Origin: Sinosporangium album
GTDB taxonomy: Bacteria; Actinomycetota; Actinomycetes; Streptosporangiales; Streptosporangiaceae
Assembly (NCBI RefSeq): GCF_900100605.1
Contig: NZ_FNCN01000008.1
Span: 124,001-188,000 of the forward strand
Direction: 5' to 3'
DNA length: 64,000 nucleotides
The notes under the pieces were generated by a model. That model was not told where the DNA came from, searched no databases, and saw only the letters and a program-made list of their open reading frames with translations. Shown here one piece after another: positions 59,874 to 64,000 of the stretch. Position 1 is the stretch's first letter; each line of letters begins with the position of its first letter. The position numbers and the translations under genes are program-made.

Positions 59874-62165
59874 CTAAATCAGTTCGAGCGGGTCGACGCA
59901 TATCCTGACCACCTCCGGAGCCTTGCGGGCGGATCGCACTCCGGCCGCCCCTTTCAGCGCCGCCACCAGGTCGGCTCCTCCCGCGCGTGGCGCGCGCACC
60001 ATCGCGCGCACGGTCTCGGTCTCGCCGCCGCGCGGGGTCTCCACCGGCACCGGGCCGAGCACCTCGGCCGTCTCCGGCAGACGCGCCTCCGCCAGCATCT
60101 CCCGCACCGCCGAGGGCGACCCGGTCAGCGTCGCCATGCGTACGGCGGGCGGAAACGCGAGCTCGGCCCGGTCGGCCAGTTCGCGTTCGGCGTGCGTGAC
60201 GGGATCCCAGCGCAGCAGCGCCTGGACGGCGGGCAGGGCCGCCCCCGCCAGCACGACGAGCTCGGCGCGCGGGCGCAGCAGCGCGGCGGCGTTCATCCAG
60301 CGGCGCAGCGCCTCCTCGGCGGCGCGCAGGTCGGCCCGGCCGAGCAGCGCCCACCCGTCGAGCAGCACCGCGGCCGCGTATCCGTCAGCGACGACCGGCT
60401 CGGCCCCCGGCGTCGCGACCACGAGCGCCCTGCCCGGCCCGACCGAGGCGAGCACGCCGTCGCGGCCCGAGGTCCTGACGGTCACCGAGGGGAAGGCCCT
60501 GCCGAGTTCCTCGGCGGTGCGTCTGGCGCCGACGACGACCGCCCGTATGCGCGGGGTGCCGCAGGACGGGCACCGCCAGTCGGCCGCGATGCGCCCGCAC
60601 CAGCGGCAGGCGGGCGCGGAGTGGCCGGCGCGCAGCGCGAGGGGACCTCGGCAGTGGGCGCAGCGCGCGGGCGCCCGGCACCCCTGGCACGCCAGTGCCG
60701 GCAGGTATCCCCGGCGCGGCACCTGCACCAGCACCGGCCCGCTCTCCAGGCCGTGCTTGAGCGCCTGCCAGGCGACCGACGGCAGCCGGGCGGCGCGGGC
60801 GGCCTGGTCCCGGGCGAGGTCGGCGTCCTCGCCCGCGGGGCGCACCCTCGGCGCGCGCGTCCGGACCGTCTCGCGGGCCGCGGCGATCGGCCTGGCCCAG
60901 CCCGCGGCGATGAGCTGGGTGGCCTCTGCCGTACGCGTGTATCCGCCGATCAGCAGCCCGGCGCGTGCGCGGTGCGCCCGCAGGGCGAGCACGTCGCGGG
61001 CGTGCGGGTAGGGCGCGTGGGGCTCGGCGTGCAGGTCGTCGCCGTCGTCCCAGATCACGGCCAGCCCCAGGTCGCGCACGGGCGCGAACGCGGCGGCCCG
61101 CGTGCCCACTGCGGCTGCCACCTCGCCGCGAAGCACGCGCAGCCACCGCCGGTAGCGTTCGGCGGGGCCGAGGTCGGCCGTGAGCGCCACGTGCGCGCCG
61201 GTCCCCAGCAGGGCGGTGAGCGCCGCGTCGGCCACCGCGACGTCCTTGCCGTCCGGCACCACCACGACCGCGCCCCGGCCGCTCCTCAGCGTCGCCCAGA
61301 CGGCGTGCGCGACCTCCCCCGGCCATCCGGGCCCCTCGGGCCCGGCGCCGGGCAGCGCCGTCCAGACCGCGCGCGGGGAGCGCCCTTCGGCGAGCGCGGA
61401 GAGGAAGGACCCGCCCATGGGGTAGTCCGCCCAGCCGGGTTCCGACGGCTCGGCGTCCCCTTCCCCGACTGCGGACGGCTCAGCGGCGGATATCTCGGCG
61501 GCGTCCCCTTCCCCGACTGCGGACGGCTCAGCGGCGGATATCTCGGCGGCGGCTCCTTCCCCGGCGATGGACGGCTCGGCGGCCGACGGCTCGGCGGCGG
61601 GCCGCGCCTCGGACTCCACGCGGGCGTGCCGGGGAGGTACGGCAAGGCGGAGCACGTCGGCCATGGTGCCGGCGTAGTGGTCGGCCACCGCGCGGGCCAG
61701 CCCCGCGATCTCGGGTGTCACCACCGCCTCGGGCGACACCACCCGGGTGAGGGGCGTCAGCTTGCCCTGGTGCTCGCTCTCCTCGGCGCGCTCCAGCAGG
61801 AACCCGTCGACGAGCTTGCCCGCGAAACGCACCCTCACCCGGCACCCGGGCACCGCCGTGTCGGCCATGTCGTGCGGCACGAGGTAGTCGAACAGCCGGT
61901 CCAGGTGCGGCAGCGGGTTGTCGACGGCCACCCGCGCCACCGGCGACGATTCGGCCGGCCGTACGGCGGGGGCCGCCGCGGCGGGCTTGCCCCCCGGCGC
62001 GGCGCGGCCGGCGGCCCTCCCGCCGCCGGTCCGCGGCGTGGAGCGACCGGCGCCGGATCCGCCGGCCGCCGCGTCCCCCTCCGCCTCCCCCGCGGCGGGC
62101 ACCGCCGTCACCGCCGACAGGGGCAGCAGGGCGTCGTCGTCGGACGGCTGGGCGAAGTCGGTCAC
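59874..62165 (-). CDS. priA: Primosomal protein N' (PriA), helicase motifs degenerate
   Basis: A replication-restart protein of 763 residues. The DNA-binding N-domain (VARVAVDNPLPHLDRLFDYLVP, VRVRFAGKLVDGFLLER) and the eight-cysteine zinc region (CQGCRAPARCAHCRG ... CRWCGR ... CPSCGT) are intact. The Walker A position reads RSGRGAVVVVPDGKDVA and the DEAH position VIWDDGDDLHAEPHAPY, so ATP hydrolysis is unlikely, as known for actinobacterial PriA. An acidic insert near residues 205-245 holds repeats of AAEPSAVGEGDAAEIS encoded by a 48-bp duplication. ATG start at 62165. Confidence 0.94.
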   Translation of the reverse strand: MTDFAQPSDDDALLPLSAVTAVPAAGEAEGDAAAGGSGAGRSTPRTGGGRAAGRAAPGGKPAAAAPAVRPAESSPVARVAVDNPLPHLDRLFDYLVPHDMADTAVPGCRVRVRFAGKLVDGFLLERAEESEHQGKLTPLTRVVSPEAVVTPEIAGLARAVADHYAGTMADVLRLAVPPRHARVESEARPAAEPSAAEPSIAGEGAAAEISAAEPSAVGEGDAAEISAAEPSAVGEGDAEPSEPGWADYPMGGSFLSALAEGRSPRAVWTALPGAGPEGPGWPGEVAHAVWATLRSGRGAVVVVPDGKDVAVADAALTALLGTGAHVALTADLGPAERYRRWLRVLRGEVAAAVGTRAAAFAPVRDLGLAVIWDDGDDLHAEPHAPYPHARDVLALRAHRARAGLLIGGYTRTAEATQLIAAGWARPIAAARETVRTRAPRVRPAGEDADLARDQAARAARLPSVAWQALKHGLESGPVLVQVPRRGYLPALACQGCRAPARCAHCRGPLALRAGHSAPACRWCGRIAADWRCPSCGTPRIRAVVVGARRTAEELGRAFPSVTVRTSGRDGVLASVGPGRALVVATPGAEPVVADGYAAAVLLDGWALLGRADLRAAEEALRRWMNAAALLRPRAELVVLAGAALPAVQALLRWDPVTHAERELADRAELAFPPAVRMATLTGSPSAVREMLAEARLPETAEVLGPVPVETPRGGETETVRAMVRAPRAGGADLVAALKGAAGVRSARKAPEVVRICVDPLELI
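61453..61548. repeat. 48-bp in-frame duplication inside priA
   Basis: 61453-61500 is repeated at 61501-61548, 16 codons per unit, followed by a partial, diverged third unit. Confidence 0.9.
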
Positions 62166-62919
62166 GACCTACGTCCTACCAGAATCGGCGGGGGTCGCCG
62201 AACGACCCGCGCGCGTGTGTGCGCACGTCACCCCAGGTCATCTCAAGCCGGACACCCAGAACAGGACGCGTGTCGCGCGAGGCGGGGCCTGTCGGATCGG
62301 GGATGTTTGGCCAGTGGGTCGGCGCCATGGAGCGCTCCATGGGAAAACCCAGGCGACGGGGGGACCCCTCCCGGATCGGCGCCTGAGCGCTGCGGATCAC
62401 ACTGGCACACCATGCCGCCCACTGGCCACTCGTAGTTTTCCGTCGGAGCATCGCTCCCACATCGGGAATAGTGCCTAACCCTCTACGCAGAGAGCGTCAC
62501 CCGGAACGCACGCCGCCCCTCGCGGAATCGCGGGGACCGCCGTCACGGGGTGCCGAGTGCGCCTCGGTCGCCTCGGTCTCCGCCACGGGTGTCGCCTCCA
62601 CGGCTCACCGGGGTCGTCCGGGCTCCGGCCGTTACAGCGACCTTCCCCCGCGAGCCGGATATCACGCCGACTTTCCGAGAACCGCGTTCGGCCGAATCGC
62701 GAACACGGGAGCACCACCGCCGACAATGCCGGGAGCAAAGGCGGGAACACACGCTCAGGGGCCTCGAAGAGGGCGCCGCACCGGCCGGGGCGCGCGTCTG
62801 GCCGATCACGCGCGTCAGTGTAGAAGCGCCGCCGGAGCCACGTACAGGTTTTCCCGGCAAAGGTCGCGCACGGGATTTCCGGACTGCCGCGAGTCGGCGT
62901 TCGGGCTGGTCACACATGC
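62166..62919. other. Long intergenic region with an 18-bp palindrome
   Basis: About 750 bases without a gene I can support; the open frames on both strands are Arg/Pro-rich shadows. The perfect palindrome CCATGGAGCGCTCCATGG lies at 62325-62342, 160 bases upstream of priA. Its core GGAGCGCTCC resembles operators of LacI-family regulators such as the cellobiose repressor site TGGGAGCGCTCCCA. Confidence 0.6.
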
Positions 62920-62964
62920 ATTGTCCCCGTTGCCGCCGTTGTCACTGTTGTCCCCGTTGTCGCC
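62920..62964. repeat. Five 9-bp units just beyond the LuxR-type gene
   Basis: GTTGTCCCC-type units begin at 62920, 62929, 62938, 62947 and 62956. On the minus strand, in frame with the regulator past its stop, they would read Gly-Asp-Asn repeats. Confidence 0.85.
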
Positions 62965-62973
62965 AGCGAGCGC

Positions 62974-64000
62974 TCACGCCCTGGGCCGCACTCGCCCCAG
63001 CACGCCCCCACCGGCCGGGAACACCCGCGTCGCCTCGCCGGCGCCGTGGTGGCGCTCGGCGACCCACGCGGCGACCTGGGTGCGCGATGCCAGGCTCGCC
63101 TTGGTGAGGATGTTGCGCACGTGCGCGTCCACGGTGCGTTTGGCGATGCCGAGCTCTACGGCGATCTGCCGGTTCGTCATCCCCTCGACGATGAGCTCGG
63201 CCACCTGAAGCTCCCGGGGACTCAGTGGCGGCGCGGCACCGGAGGGGCGCCCGGCGGCTTCAGCGGGCTCGGGCCCCGGAGTCGACGGGCCCGGGGCGGA
63301 CGCCGCCTCGCGCCGGTCGGCACGGTCCACGGCCGGCGGGCCACCGGGCTCGGGGACGGCTCCGCCCGCACCACCGCCCCGCTCGGGCGACGGCGCCTGC
63401 TCGGGGATGCGGATGCGGACGGCGGGGCCGCCACCCGCCCGGCCCCGGGCGAACTCCGCGTGGAGGAACGGCAGGCGGTAGCGCATGCCGTAGTCTCCCG
63501 CCTCGCGCAGCACCACCGACGCGTCGACCAGGGCCGCGAGCACCCCGGCCACACCGCCGTACGCGGAGGCGCCGGGCACGGCCTGCGCGGCGAGCGGCAG
63601 CACGCGTTCGGCCGTCTCCAGGTCGAACGGGCCGTCGAAGACCGACAGCGCCGACCACAGCGCCCGGCCGGCCGGGTCGCAGAGTTCGTGGCTCCACGCG
63701 ATGGCCGCCCGCATGTCACGGTGGCGTGCGAGCCTGCTGCGGCTCGCCCCGAGCACCTCGAAGGGGTCGGCCAGCCGGTCGAGCAGCTCGTGGGCCGACA
63801 GCGACCGCAGGCGCGCGGCGGCGAGCTCGATCGCCAGCGGGATGCCGTCGAGGCGGCGGCAGATGTCGGCGACCGCCGGAAGCGCCTCCGGGGTGGGCGC
63901 GAAGGCCGGGTCGACCGCTGCGGCGCGCTCGGCGAACAGCTGTACGGCGGGCGAGGCCGGCGCCGCGGCGCCGCCCTGCGCTCCGGCATCGTCGGCGGCC
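62974..64000 (-). CDS. LuxR-type transcriptional regulator with ATPase module, 5' part outside window
   Basis: The frame remains open to the right edge. Visible: the end of an AfsR/NB-ARC-like ATPase module (ICRRLDGIPLAIELAAARLR, DMRAAIAWSHELCDPAGRALW), a Gly/Pro/Ala linker of about 70 residues, and the C-terminal LuxR helix-turn-helix LSPRELQVAELIVEGMTNRQ ... AKRTVDAHVRNILTKASL. It binds DNA as a dimer in related proteins; the target is unknown. The stop is followed 10 bases later by a 9-bp repeat array. Confidence 0.92.
   Translation of the reverse strand, partial: AADDAGAQGGAAAPASPAVQLFAERAAAVDPAFAPTPEALPAVADICRRLDGIPLAIELAAARLRSLSAHELLDRLADPFEVLGASRSRLARHRDMRAAIAWSHELCDPAGRALWSALSVFDGPFDLETAERVLPLAAQAVPGASAYGGVAGVLAALVDASVVLREAGDYGMRYRLPFLHAEFARGRAGGGPAVRIRIPEQAPSPERGGGAGGAVPEPGGPPAVDRADRREAASAPGPSTPGPEPAEAAGRPSGAAPPLSPRELQVAELIVEGMTNRQIAVELGIAKRTVDAHVRNILTKASLASRTQVAAWVAERHHGAGEATRVFPAGGGVLGRVRPRA

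Noticed and set aside
62471-63208. Plus-strand gene in the priA/LuxR gap
   Set aside because: It runs antisense into the LuxR-type gene, is Arg/Pro/Ser-rich and has no ribosome site.

Overview
The window is chromosomal DNA from a high-GC, filament-type actinomycete, most likely Streptosporangiales (family- and genus-level placement is inference). Supporting signs: the gene order of the actinobacterial dcw cell-division and cell-wall cluster with SepF, YggT and DivIVA/Wag31 at its end; a MurE carrying the DNPR motif of meso-diaminopimelate-adding enzymes; an F420-type LLM oxidoreductase; a helicase-dead actinobacterial PriA; and a translational T-box in front of ileS. I see no prophage, transposase, CRISPR array or tRNA gene.

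Layout. 1-4515 (+): two adjacent membrane proteins sharing a C-terminal extracellular domain; the first is cut by the left edge and has a huge disordered linker, the second is a Ser/Thr kinase. 4688-6772 (-): rluD, lspA and a TraR/DksA-type zinc protein. 7009-10451 (+): T-box leader and ileS. 10732-12213 (-): membrane protein with two Cys/His motifs. 12376-31983 (-): the dcw cluster, transcribed mraZ, rsmH, ftsL, ftsI, murE, murF, mraY, murD, ftsW, murG, murC, ftsQ, ftsZ, PLP homeostasis protein, sepF, yggT, divIVA. Most of the mur/fts genes overlap by 4 bases (ATGA or GTGA). 32407-37075 (+): MoxR ATPase, DUF58 protein and transglutaminase, a standard trio. 37213-41227 (-): DUF3040 protein, a mini-ORF, dinB, a methyltransferase, nusB and efp. 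41472-43331 (+): a secreted family 9 glycoside hydrolase. 43436-47985: LLM oxidoreductase (-), endonuclease/exonuclease/phosphatase-family membrane protein (+), then MocA-like, XdhC and PH-domain genes (-). 48198-51357 (-): riboflavin genes ribE, ribBA and ribH behind an FMN riboswitch. 51480-56626 (-): rpe, PAP2 phosphatase, DUF1697 protein, rsmB and fmt. 56661-59824 (-): two paralogous proteins of an unrecognised family. 59874-62165 (-): priA. 62974-64000 (-): 3' part of a LuxR-type regulator.

How it works together: the centre builds the septum and peptidoglycan, with MraZ, preceded by a textbook four-repeat operator, as probable local regulator. Riboflavin synthesis is gated by FMN, and IleRS synthesis by uncharged tRNA-Ile.

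Most unusual signals: a fragment of 16S rRNA gene stranded between two protein genes (54061-54169); short tandem-repeat arrays repeatedly sitting at the 3' ends of minus-strand genes, three of them containing the gene's stop codon; an FtsI with an Arg/Gly-rich cytoplasmic extension of roughly 245 residues; a duplicated 3' tail of dinB ending a mini-ORF; twin palindromes upstream of rsmH and an 18-bp palindrome upstream of priA; and a paralogous pair of unknown proteins that look leaderless.
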